From positions 1-5,742 of the forward strand of contig PMBM01000216.1 in assembly GCA_003153855.1 (NCBI GenBank): 5,742 nucleotides of DNA, written 5' to 3'. Both the position numbers and the translations under genes were made by a program. The notes under the pieces were generated by a model that was not told where the DNA came from, searched no databases, and saw only the letters and a list, made by a program, of their open reading frames with translations. Below, piece after piece: positions 1 to 5,742 of the stretch. Within the stretch, counting starts at the first letter, position 1. Each line of letters starts with the position of its first letter. This DNA comes from Propionibacteriaceae bacterium (lineage in GTDB: Bacteria > Actinomycetota > Actinomycetes > Propionibacteriales > Propionibacteriaceae).

Positions 1-1433
1 TCGGTCGTTGCCGCCACCAGGTCGACCTTGGTGAACCCGGCCTGCGTGAGCAGCTGTTTGACCGCGTCCTTGTTCTGGCCCGTGAGCCCGGTCGGGATCT
101 TGAGCTTGGCCGGACCCACGTTGACCGTGATGGTGACGGCGGAGTCCTTGTTGACCATGACGCCCTGCACCGGGCTTTGATCCGTCACCGTGCCGACCGT
201 CGTGTCGTCGGGTCCCTCGACGGTCTGTACGACCGCATGGAGGTTGGCCGCGGTGAGCGTGTCCGTCGCGTTCTTCTCCGTCATGCTCTTCACCTGAGGC
301 ACGGCGACCTGCGCAACGGCCGGTGTCTTCGTGTTCCACCAGAACGCGAACCCACCGATGAGGATCACCGCGAGGACTGCTGCGACGATGCCGACGATGA
401 GGCCCGTACGGTTGCGGCGTTTCGGCTGCTCCCAGTACGGCGAGTCGGGCGACACGGGGAACGCGCGCTGGGGCAGGACACCGGTCGACGGGCTGATAAC
501 GGGCTCGGTGACGACCGGCGCGAGCATCGTCGCCGCCGCCTCGGGTACTGCCACGACCGGCAGGTGCGCCGTCGGGGACAGCCCTGCGAGGAGCCGCGCG
601 ATGTCGTCGCGCATCTCCTTCGCCGACTGGTACCGCTTCTCGGGGTCCTTCTCGAGTGCCTTGAGCGTGATCGCGTCCATGTCGGGCGTGATGACGGGGT
701 CTATGAGCGACGGTCGTACAGGCAGCTCTCGTACGTGCTGGTACGCGACGCTCACGGGGGAGTCGCCCTTGAACGGCGGCTCGCCCACGAGCAGCTCGTA
801 CAACAGGCAGCCGGCCGCGTACACGTCGGAGCGGTTGTCGACGGTCTCGCCGCGGGCCTGCTCCGGTGAGAGGTACTGGGCGGTGCCGATCACGGCGGCC
901 GTCTGGGTCATCGAGGCGGACGTGTCCGCGACGGCGCGGGCGATCCCGAAGTCCATGACCTTGACCTGGCCCGTCGAGGTCAGCATCACGTTCGCGGGCT
1001 TGATGTCGCGGTGGATGATGCCGGCCTGATGGCTGTACTGGAGGGCGTCGAGCACGCCCATCTCCATCTCGAGCGCACGCTCGGGGAGGATCTTGCGGCC
1101 CTCGCGGAGAAGGTCGCGCAGCGTGTGGCCGACAACGAGCTCCATGACGATGTAGGGAATGTGGACGTCGGAGGCGGGATCGAGCTGCTCGCCCGTGTCG
1201 TACACGCTCACGATGTTGGGATGGTTCAGCCCCGCCGCGGCCTGCGCCTCGCGGCGGAACCGCGCCTGGAAGGTGGAGTCGCCGGCCAGGTCGATGCGCA
1301 GGATCTTGATCGCCACCGGACGGCTGAGCCGTGTGTCGACCGCTCGCCGCACTTCCGCCATCCCACCACGACCCAGAACAGGCCCCAGCTGATAGCGCCC
1401 GCCCAGCAGCGTTCCCTGCTCGGCTGTCACCAT
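1..1433 (-). CDS. pknB: PASTA-domain transmembrane Ser/Thr protein kinase PknB (C-terminus cut off by window)
   Basis: Membrane Ser/Thr kinase that couples peptidoglycan status to phosphorylation of cell-wall and division proteins. 477 residues are visible. The Hanks-type kinase domain spans about residues 12-282: glycine loop LGRGGMAEV (20-28), ATP lysine K43 in VAIK, helix-C glutamate E62, catalytic loop HRDIKPAN (141-148, D143), DFG at 161-163, and a P+1/SPE region ending at E191. The activation loop has T176 and T178 in the context SMTQTAAVIGT, matching the two autophosphorylated threonines of M. tuberculosis PknB (T171/T173). A proline-rich juxtamembrane linker (about 285-337) leads to a basic stop and one membrane helix (about 344-366). 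Outside follow one complete PASTA repeat (about 377-440) and the start of a second (from about 443); more probably lie beyond base 1, since family members usually carry three to five. The start could be ATG at 1433 or the adjacent GTG at 1430; the Shine-Dalgarno spacing slightly favours GTG. The gene follows pbpA directly, with no PknA-like kinase between. Identification is very secure. Confidence 0.97.
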   Translation of the reverse strand, partial: MVTAEQGTLLGGRYQLGPVLGRGGMAEVRRAVDTRLSRPVAIKILRIDLAGDSTFQARFRREAQAAAGLNHPNIVSVYDTGEQLDPASDVHIPYIVMELVVGHTLRDLLREGRKILPERALEMEMGVLDALQYSHQAGIIHRDIKPANVMLTSTGQVKVMDFGIARAVADTSASMTQTAAVIGTAQYLSPEQARGETVDNRSDVYAAGCLLYELLVGEPPFKGDSPVSVAYQHVRELPVRPSLIDPVITPDMDAITLKALEKDPEKRYQSAKEMRDDIARLLAGLSPTAHLPVVAVPEAAATMLAPVVTEPVISPSTGVLPQRAFPVSPDSPYWEQPKRRNRTGLIVGIVAAVLAVILIGGFAFWWNTKTPAVAQVAVPQVKSMTEKNATDTLTAANLHAVVQTVEGPDDTTVGTVTDQSPVQGVMVNKDSAVTITVNVGPAKLKIPTGLTGQNKDAVKQLLTQAGFTKVDLVAATT

Positions 1434-1437
1434 GCCC

Positions 1438-1442
1438 CCTCC
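1438..1442 (-). promoter_or_regulatory. Ribosome binding site of pknB
   Basis: The minus strand reads GGAGG here. It lies 4 bases before the ATG at 1433 and 7 bases before the GTG at 1430. The second spacing is closer to the usual optimum, so the true start may be the GTG, which shortens the protein by one residue. Confidence 0.7.
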
Positions 1443-1523
1443 ACGCCCCCTGCTCGACTCATCGGTCCCCCCACATTGTCACCATTCAACATGAGAGTGG
1501 GCTGAACGCGCTTGCCAGGGCCT

Positions 1524-1535
1524 CTCAAGATTGAG
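1524..1535. repeat. 12-base palindrome downstream of pbpA
   Basis: The sequence CTCAAGATTGAG has perfect 5-base arms (CTCAA/TTGAG) around a 2-base centre, starting 20 bases after the pbpA stop codon. The arms are A+T-containing and short, unlike a rho-independent terminator stem, and no T-run follows. It has the size of a regulator half-site pair, but no known operator is recognised and a chance occurrence is possible. Confidence 0.35.
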
Positions 1536-1554
1536 TTAGCGCACGGTTTGTTCT

Positions 1555-2982
1555 TCACCGTGACGCCTCGATCAAGGCCTTGGCGATGGGCCCGGCGAGC
1601 GCCCCGCCCGCGATGTCCGTACGGTCCACGTTCGCGTCCTCGATGAACACCGCGATCGCGATGTCGGGGTTCTTCGCGAACGAGACGAACCACGCGTACG
1701 GGTTCTTCGTGAGGTCGCTCTGCGCCGTACCCGTCTTGCCCCCCACGACGACGCCCGACACCTGCGCCTTCGTCCCCGTGCCCTTCTGGACCACGTTGAC
1801 CATCATCTGCTGCAGCGCCTGAGCCGACCCGGCGGACAGCGCCTGCTTGTCGTCGGGACCGTGCCGGTACAGCACCTTCAGGTCGGCGCTGCGAACCTCG
1901 CTGACGAGGTAGGGGTTCTTGAGCACCCCGTCGTTGCAGATCGCCGACACGACCATCGCCATCTGCAGAGGGCTGGCCGCGACGTCGAACTGCCCGATCG
2001 AGCTGAGCATCGTCTGCGCGGCGTCGAGCTTCGTCGGGAACTGGCTCTTCGCCGCGTTCACGTCGGTCATCGGCGTCGTGTTGAAGCCGAACTTCTCGGC
2101 CTGCGCACGAATCTTGTCCCCACCGAGCATCGCCCCGAGGTTCGCGAACGCGGTGTTGCACGACAGCTGCAGCGCCCGGTCCAGTGTCTGCTGGGTGTTG
2201 CCGCAGGCGGACCCCTCGTTCCCGAGCACGCTCGAGGAGTTCGGCAGAGTCAGCTGGCTCGGAGTGTTGATCATGGTGTCCGAGGCCATGCCGTTCTCGA
2301 GGGCCGTGGCCGCGGTGACGAGCTTGAACGTCGATCCCGGCGGGTAGATCTCGCGGGTCCCCCGGTCGGACAAGGGGCGCGTCGCGTCCGCGTTGAGCGC
2401 CGTCCAGGCAGTCCTCGCGGCCGTCAGGTCGTGCGTCGCGAGCGTGTTCGGGTCGTACGTGGGCGTCGACACCATCGCGAGGATCGCGCCGGTCTTGGGG
2501 TCGATCGCGACGACGGCGCCCTTCTTCCCGGCGAGCTGCTGCGCCGCGACCTGCTGCAGCTTCGGGTTGATCGTCGTCTGGATGGTGGCGCCGACCGGCG
2601 TGGCCCCGGTGAACATGTCGACCAGCCGGTCGAGCGTCTGGCTGGAGGCCGTGCCGGCGAGGTCGGTCGAGTACTTCGACTCCAGCCCCGAACGCCCGAA
2701 GTCGTAGGCGTACCAGCCGGTCACCGTCGCGTACAGGCTCCCCTGCGGGTACGAGCGCTGGTAGAGGAAGCGGTCCTTGACCGGCGTCGTCGTCGCGATC
2801 TGGGTGTCGCCGGCGAGGATCGCGCCGCGGTTCTGAGCGAACTCCGCGTCGAGCACGCGCCGGTTCCGGTCGTCCGCCGACAACGAGCTCTGACGCCACA
2901 GCTGCACGATGCTCACGTTGACCAGCAACGCCAGGAAGAGCACCGACGCGACAACGGCCGTACGACGGATGGATGCGTTCAC
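1555..2982 (-). CDS. pbpA: Class B penicillin-binding protein PbpA (peptidoglycan D,D-transpeptidase)
   Basis: Membrane-anchored transpeptidase that crosslinks new peptidoglycan, acting outside the membrane with the SEDS partner encoded just upstream. The 475 residues are close to the family's usual length (about 490 in M. tuberculosis PBPA). An N-terminal membrane anchor (about residues 8-28) has a short basic cytoplasmic start. The dimerisation/linker domain includes the characteristic NRGAILA segment (51-57). The penicillin-binding domain begins at about residue 135. All three active-site motifs are intact: STFK with nucleophile S217 and K220, SCN at 274-276, and KTGTA at 416-420. Cysteines C260 and C275 flank the SxN region, in positions that could form a disulfide; I recall a comparable bond in mycobacterial PBPA but cannot confirm it here. 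The GTG start at 2982 overlaps the rodA stop (GTGA), with AGGAGG four bases upstream, so translation is probably coupled to rodA. The role is secure; the precise division versus elongation role is not deducible from sequence. Confidence 0.97.
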   Translation of the reverse strand: MNASIRRTAVVASVLFLALLVNVSIVQLWRQSSLSADDRNRRVLDAEFAQNRGAILAGDTQIATTTPVKDRFLYQRSYPQGSLYATVTGWYAYDFGRSGLESKYSTDLAGTASSQTLDRLVDMFTGATPVGATIQTTINPKLQQVAAQQLAGKKGAVVAIDPKTGAILAMVSTPTYDPNTLATHDLTAARTAWTALNADATRPLSDRGTREIYPPGSTFKLVTAATALENGMASDTMINTPSQLTLPNSSSVLGNEGSACGNTQQTLDRALQLSCNTAFANLGAMLGGDKIRAQAEKFGFNTTPMTDVNAAKSQFPTKLDAAQTMLSSIGQFDVAASPLQMAMVVSAICNDGVLKNPYLVSEVRSADLKVLYRHGPDDKQALSAGSAQALQQMMVNVVQKGTGTKAQVSGVVVGGKTGTAQSDLTKNPYAWFVSFAKNPDIAIAVFIEDANVDRTDIAGGALAGPIAKALIEASR

Positions 2983-3326
2983 AGTTCCTCCTGGTCGAAC
3001 CGATACGCCTGCGTCGCGTCGTCGAAGTCGGTGACGGGTGGGCCGGCCTCGTCATAACCAGCGTCGCCCTCACGGCCGGCGCCTTCAGGGACCGGCTTCT
3101 CGCCGGGCGCGAAGGCGGTGGTCGCCTCCGTGTCGGACTCGTCGGGGAAGGCGCGCGCGGGTCCCTCCTCCTCGACCGAGAGCGCGGGGCTCGATGCCGT
3201 ACGCGGCTCGGGGCGAGGCGTCTGCAACGGGCGCGGGAGGTCACGGAGGTTGATCACCTGCGTGGCGTCGGCGGACAGTGAGGCCACGTCGGCCTGCTCC
3301 ACCCTCTCGGTCACGGGGCGTCGTGC
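2979..3326 (-). other. RodA cytoplasmic tail with three Thr-centred motif copies
   Basis: This segment encodes RodA residues about 436-550. It contains DATQVI (455-460), EATTAF (502-507) and DATQAY (538-543), each an acidic residue, Ala and Thr followed by a large hydrophobic residue at +3. Two copies also have one at +5 (L462, F545). The surroundings are rich in Glu/Asp, Pro and Ala and look disordered. The acidic context and hydrophobic +3/+5 positions resemble reported mycobacterial PknB substrate preferences and the EtTSVF site of GarA. Phosphorylation here is inference. Confidence 0.55.
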
Positions 3327-4631
3327 CTCGTGGCTCACGACGAGCATGACGGCAAGGACCAGCCAGTTGGCGACCATCGACGAGCCGCCTTGGGACATGA
3401 ACGGCGTCGTCAGGCCGGTGAGCGGGAGAAGCCGGGTGACGCCACCGACGATCGCGAAGACCTGCAGGGCGAACACGAGCGACAGCCCGGCGGAGAGCAG
3501 CTTGCCGAACGGCTCCGTACAGCTCAGCGCCGTCCGGAGGCCGCGGGCCACGATGATGCCGTACACGAGGATGACGGCGACCAGCCCGACGACGCCGAGC
3601 TCCTCGCCGATCGCCGCGGTGATGAAGTCGCTCTTCGCGAGAGGCGTCAGGCCGGGACGGCCGAGCCCCCAGCCGCGGCCCAGCAGACCGCCGTACGCGA
3701 AGCCGAACTGCGCCTGGATGACCTGGTAGTTCTGGTCGTAGTTGCTGAACGGGTTGAGCCAGGAGCTGACCCGCACTCCCACGTACGCGAACTTCTGGTA
3801 GGCGAACCAGCCTCCCGCAGCGAACAGCAGCGCGCCCAGCACGACCCAGCTCAGTCGGCCGGTGGCGACGAAGACCATTGCCACGAAGAGGCCGAAGAAC
3901 AGCATCGAGGTGCCGAGGTCCTTCTGGTAGATGAGGACGAGCATGCTCGCCACCCACATGATGGCGATCGGGCCGAGGTCCCGAGGGCGCGGCAGCGTGA
4001 AGCCCAGCACCTTCGGGCCTGCCATCGCGAGCACGTCCTTGGTGTCGGCGAGGTAGCCGGCGAACGCCAGGCTCAGCACGAGCTTCGCGACCTCGGCCGG
4101 CTGGAAGCTGTAGCCGAAGATCCGGATCCAGATCCGGGACCCGTTGAGCTCGACTCCGAGCGGGGTCAGCGGCAGGAGCAGAAGGACGAGACCGACGAGG
4201 AACAGGACGTACGGGAACCGTCGCAGGATCCGGTAGTCCTTGACGAGGAACACGATCGCGAGGGCGGCCGCCACGCCGAGCCCCGCCCACAGCGACTGGG
4301 TCTGCGCATCCGACCGTGCCGGGTCGGAGATGAGGTCGATCCGGTGGATCATCGCGAGCCCGAGCCCGACGAGCAGGAACGTCGCCGGAAGCAGCAGCGG
4401 GTCGGCGTACGGGAGCTTCCACTGCACCAGGAAGTGGGTGACGAGACCGACGGCGAACCAGATCGCGAGGACGTACGGCCACGTGCGCGGCAGGTGCCCG
4501 TCGATGTCGAGATGCGTCAGCAGGTAGCCGGAGGCTCCGACGACCTGTGCGAGCAGGAGGAGGAGCAGCCCGATCACCGGCCTGCTGCGGTGGACGACGA
4601 CCTCGCCCGTGCTCAATGCCGTGGCGGACAC
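2979..4631 (-). CDS. rodA: SEDS-family peptidoglycan glycosyltransferase RodA/FtsW
   Basis: Polytopic membrane enzyme that polymerises lipid II into glycan strands, working with the class B PBP encoded next to it. From the GTG at 4631 the protein has 550 residues. About ten or more hydrophobic helices run between residues 19 and 435, including about 52-70, 115-130, 140-158, 222-235, 240-257, 345-364, 378-397 and 419-434. Family hallmarks are NGSRIWI (163-169), QPAEVAKL (177-184), the loop GRGWGLGRPGL (318-328), and SDFI followed by EELG (334-345). D335 aligns with the SEDS catalytic aspartate. GGVTRLLPLTG and PFMSQGGSS (410-418) are also typical. The cytoplasmic C-terminal tail (about 436-550) is long, acidic and Thr/Pro-rich; M. 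tuberculosis RodA is roughly 80 residues shorter. The start is one base after the pstP stop (TGA-C-GTG), with no clear Shine-Dalgarno sequence. The next in-frame GTG (4577) would cut into the first helix. Assignment as RodA rather than FtsW rests on synteny. Confidence 0.95.
   Translation of the reverse strand: MSATALSTGEVVVHRSRPVIGLLLLLLAQVVGASGYLLTHLDIDGHLPRTWPYVLAIWFAVGLVTHFLVQWKLPYADPLLLPATFLLVGLGLAMIHRIDLISDPARSDAQTQSLWAGLGVAAALAIVFLVKDYRILRRFPYVLFLVGLVLLLLPLTPLGVELNGSRIWIRIFGYSFQPAEVAKLVLSLAFAGYLADTKDVLAMAGPKVLGFTLPRPRDLGPIAIMWVASMLVLIYQKDLGTSMLFFGLFVAMVFVATGRLSWVVLGALLFAAGGWFAYQKFAYVGVRVSSWLNPFSNYDQNYQVIQAQFGFAYGGLLGRGWGLGRPGLTPLAKSDFITAAIGEELGVVGLVAVILVYGIIVARGLRTALSCTEPFGKLLSAGLSLVFALQVFAIVGGVTRLLPLTGLTTPFMSQGGSSMVANWLVLAVMLVVSHEARRPVTERVEQADVASLSADATQVINLRDLPRPLQTPRPEPRTASSPALSVEEEGPARAFPDESDTEATTAFAPGEKPVPEGAGREGDAGYDEAGPPVTDFDDATQAYRFDQEEL
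2987..2992 (-). promoter_or_regulatory. Ribosome binding site of pbpA inside the rodA 3' end
   Basis: The minus strand reads AGGAGG, four bases before the pbpA GTG at 2982. The same bases encode part of the Gln-Glu-Glu near the RodA C-terminus, so the site is embedded in the coding sequence. It supports the GTG as start and suggests that ribosomes finishing rodA re-initiate on pbpA. Confidence 0.85.
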
Positions 4632-4632
4632 G

Positions 4633-5742
4633 TCAGCACTCGTCGGGCGCGCTCGGGGTCGGGACGGTCGTGGGGGTCTGTACAGGGAGTGTCCCGGCGG
4701 AGGGCTGCGCCGAGGCCGAGCCGGTCGACGTCGAGGCGCTCGCGGCCGACGCCCCGGGAGTCGACGCACTGGCAGTTGGTGTGGCCGTCGCGGTCGGGGT
4801 CTGCGTCGCCTGGGCGCGGGCGAGACGCTGGGCCACGCACTGCGCCGCCCTGGTCCGCAGCTCGTCGGCAGCGACCTTCGCGGCGTTGAGGCCGCCTTCC
4901 CGAATCGTGATGCCCGCCCGTACCTTCTCCTGGTACGCGGGCGGGAGATCGCTCATCTGGATGCCGGTGTTCTCGACAAGCCGATTTGTTGACAAACCGA
5001 GAAGACTGCCCTGAACGCCTTGGTAGATGCCGACCTGCTGCGCGGTCGGTGCGACCAGGAACTGCGTCATCGCGTACGCGTACGTGCCGTAGGCAGCCAG
5101 CCCGACCACGACCACCACGGCGAGGATGGCGCCCCACAAGCCGAGACGCCTGCGTCGCTGGCCGCCCTCCGGCTCGTACCGGCCTTCACCGGCGGCGGTC
5201 AGAGCCGGTGCCGGCGCGGCGGGGACGATGTTGCCCGACGCGTCAGTGGTCTCCTCCGCGGCGCCGTCGCCGAGATCGATCGGCTTGGACCGGATCGCAG
5301 GGATCTCGCGGGTGACCGCGGCGCCCAGTACGAGCCCCCGAGCCGCGTTGCGCGGCGGGGCGGGGACCGTCTCGCCGGCGAACGCCTCGTCGTCGGCCCC
5401 GGCCTCGACGACGTCGGAGACGATGATCGTGATGTTGTCCAGGCCACCGCCGGCGTGGGCCGCCTCGACGAGGTCGGTGAGGACGAGGTCGAGGTCTTCC
5501 CCCGCGAGCGCGTCGTCGATCACGTCGTCCGTGACCAGGCCGCACAGCCCGTCGGAGCAGAACATGATGCGGTCGCCGGCCTTCAGGGTGACCAGCTCGA
5601 GATCGGGCTCGGAGATGGGCTGACCGTTGAGCACGCGCAGCAGCAGCGAGCGGTGTGGATGGACATGGGACTCGTCCTCGGTGATGCGTCCCTCGTCGAT
5701 GAGCGACTGGACCCATGAGTGGTCGTGGGTCAGGCGGGAGAG
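4633..5742 (-). CDS. pstP: PP2C-family Ser/Thr protein phosphatase PstP (N-terminus cut off by window)
   Basis: Membrane-anchored metal-dependent phosphatase that reverses PknB-type phosphorylation. 369 C-terminal residues are visible; the reading frame is open to base 5742, so the true start lies outside. Numbering from that edge, the end of the PP2C domain covers about residues 1-112. It includes THDHSWVQSLIDEGRIT (5-21), HPHRSLLLRVLNG (28-40), FCSDGL (61-66) and GGGLDNITIIV (98-108). D64 and D102 are the expected metal-binding aspartates; the first metal motifs are off-window. A roughly 85-residue Ala/Pro/acidic linker precedes RRRR (about 196-199) and one membrane helix (about 201-223). 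An extracytoplasmic domain (about 226-306) resembles the one in mycobacterial PstP (VGIYQGVQGSLLG, then SDLPPAYQEKV). It ends in a Thr/Ser/Ala/Pro tail whose last residue is Cys. The stop is one base before rodA, indicating one operon. Confidence 0.95.
   Translation of the reverse strand, partial: LSRLTHDHSWVQSLIDEGRITEDESHVHPHRSLLLRVLNGQPISEPDLELVTLKAGDRIMFCSDGLCGLVTDDVIDDALAGEDLDLVLTDLVEAAHAGGGLDNITIIVSDVVEAGADDEAFAGETVPAPPRNAARGLVLGAAVTREIPAIRSKPIDLGDGAAEETTDASGNIVPAAPAPALTAAGEGRYEPEGGQRRRRLGLWGAILAVVVVVGLAAYGTYAYAMTQFLVAPTAQQVGIYQGVQGSLLGLSTNRLVENTGIQMSDLPPAYQEKVRAGITIREGGLNAAKVAADELRTRAAQCVAQRLARAQATQTPTATATPTASASTPGASAASASTSTGSASAQPSAGTLPVQTPTTVPTPSAPDEC
4636..4812 (-). other. Low-complexity Thr/Ser/Ala/Pro tail of PstP
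   Basis: The last 59 residues of PstP, outside the membrane, are almost entirely Ala, Thr, Ser, Pro, Gly, Gln and Val. They include the near-repeat TPTATATPTASA and end Asp-Glu-Cys. Such tails in secreted or membrane actinobacterial proteins are often O-mannosylated and act as spacers in the cell wall; that is general knowledge and is not shown here. Confidence 0.6.

Larger units (their letters stand above)
1434..1554 (-). promoter_or_regulatory. pbpA-pknB intergenic leader (121 bases, function unknown)
   Basis: This is the only non-coding gap of any size in the window; the other junctions are a 1-base gap and a 4-base overlap. Its pbpA-proximal half is visibly more A+T-rich than the flanking genes, and its pknB-proximal half carries three G-tracts (G6 at 1467-1472, G5 at 1446-1450, G5 at 1435-1439). 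The last G-tract adjoins the pknB ribosome binding site. I looked for paired -35/-10 hexamers. TTGAAT and GACAAT occur but not at a spacing that makes one good promoter. No GC-rich stem followed by a T-run is present, so there is no standard intrinsic terminator. The gap could hold an internal promoter or 5' leader giving pknB expression of its own; that is inference from its size and composition only. Confidence 0.4.

Noticed and set aside
177..1029. Plus-strand open frames opposite pknB (230 and 232 codons)
   Set aside because: Antisense shadows of a clear kinase; the composition is typical of reversed GC-rich coding DNA.
1472..1493. Hairpin in the pknB leader RNA (arms CAUGUUG and CAAUGUG)
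   Set aside because: The 7-base stem needs two adjacent G-U pairs and has an 8-base loop. It is too weak to call a regulatory structure or terminator.
1460..1500. Sigma-A type promoter using TTGAAT or GACAAT in the pbpA-pknB gap
   Set aside because: No pairing of these hexamers with an acceptable partner at 16-18 bases was found, so a promoter call is not supported.
1861..3057. 398-codon plus-strand open frame opposite pbpA
   Set aside because: Arg/Val/Gly-rich translation with no motifs, fully antisense to a gene with intact active-site motifs.
1427..3244. 605-codon minus-strand frame spanning the rodA tail, pbpA and the intergenic gap
   Set aside because: Arg/Ala/Asp-rich shadow frame that crosses two gene boundaries; no domain is visible.
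3330..4889. 519-codon open frame on the plus strand opposite rodA and the 3' end of pstP
   Set aside because: Its product is dominated by Arg, Glu, Asp, Gln and His with no recognisable domain. It is antisense to well-supported genes, as expected from G/C-biased third positions.
1..5742. CRISPR array, tRNA, rRNA, insertion sequence or attachment site
   Set aside because: No spaced direct repeats, transposase-like frames, terminal inverted repeats or recognisable RNA gene segments were seen; the window is almost fully coding.

Overview
This window comes from a GC-rich Gram-positive actinobacterium. It holds most of the conserved cell-wall growth and Ser/Thr phosphorylation locus known from Mycobacterium and Streptomyces. 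The strong G/C preference at third codon positions, GTG starts, and the gene set (PASTA kinase, class B PBP, SEDS protein, PP2C phosphatase) all point this way. The Propionibacteriales or Streptomyces-like branches seem more likely than the mycobacteria, because no PknA-like kinase lies between pbpA and the PASTA kinase. That finer placement is only a guess.

All four genes are on the minus strand, so transcription runs from high to low coordinates. They are pstP (3' part only, 5742-4633), rodA (4631-2979), pbpA (2982-1555) and pknB (5' part only, 1433-1, cut within its second PASTA repeat). pstP and rodA are separated by one base. rodA and pbpA overlap by four bases (GTGA). pbpA and pknB are separated by 121 bases, the only real non-coding stretch here. 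It carries a short palindrome and a G-rich leader but no convincing promoter or terminator.

The genes form a working unit. RodA (SEDS glycosyltransferase) polymerises lipid II and PbpA (class B transpeptidase) crosslinks the new glycan. PknB senses muropeptides or lipid II through extracellular PASTA repeats and phosphorylates cytoplasmic targets. PstP removes those phosphates. Catalytic residues are intact in every part that is visible.

This is a housekeeping locus rather than a new system. The observation most worth following is a long acidic C-terminal tail on RodA. It carries three copies of a short [DE]-A-T-[QT]-[AV]-aromatic/aliphatic motif that looks like sites for the neighbouring kinase and for FHA-domain readers. 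Other points are a strong GTAC codon-context bias, the leader before pknB, and the low-complexity, cysteine-terminated end of PstP.
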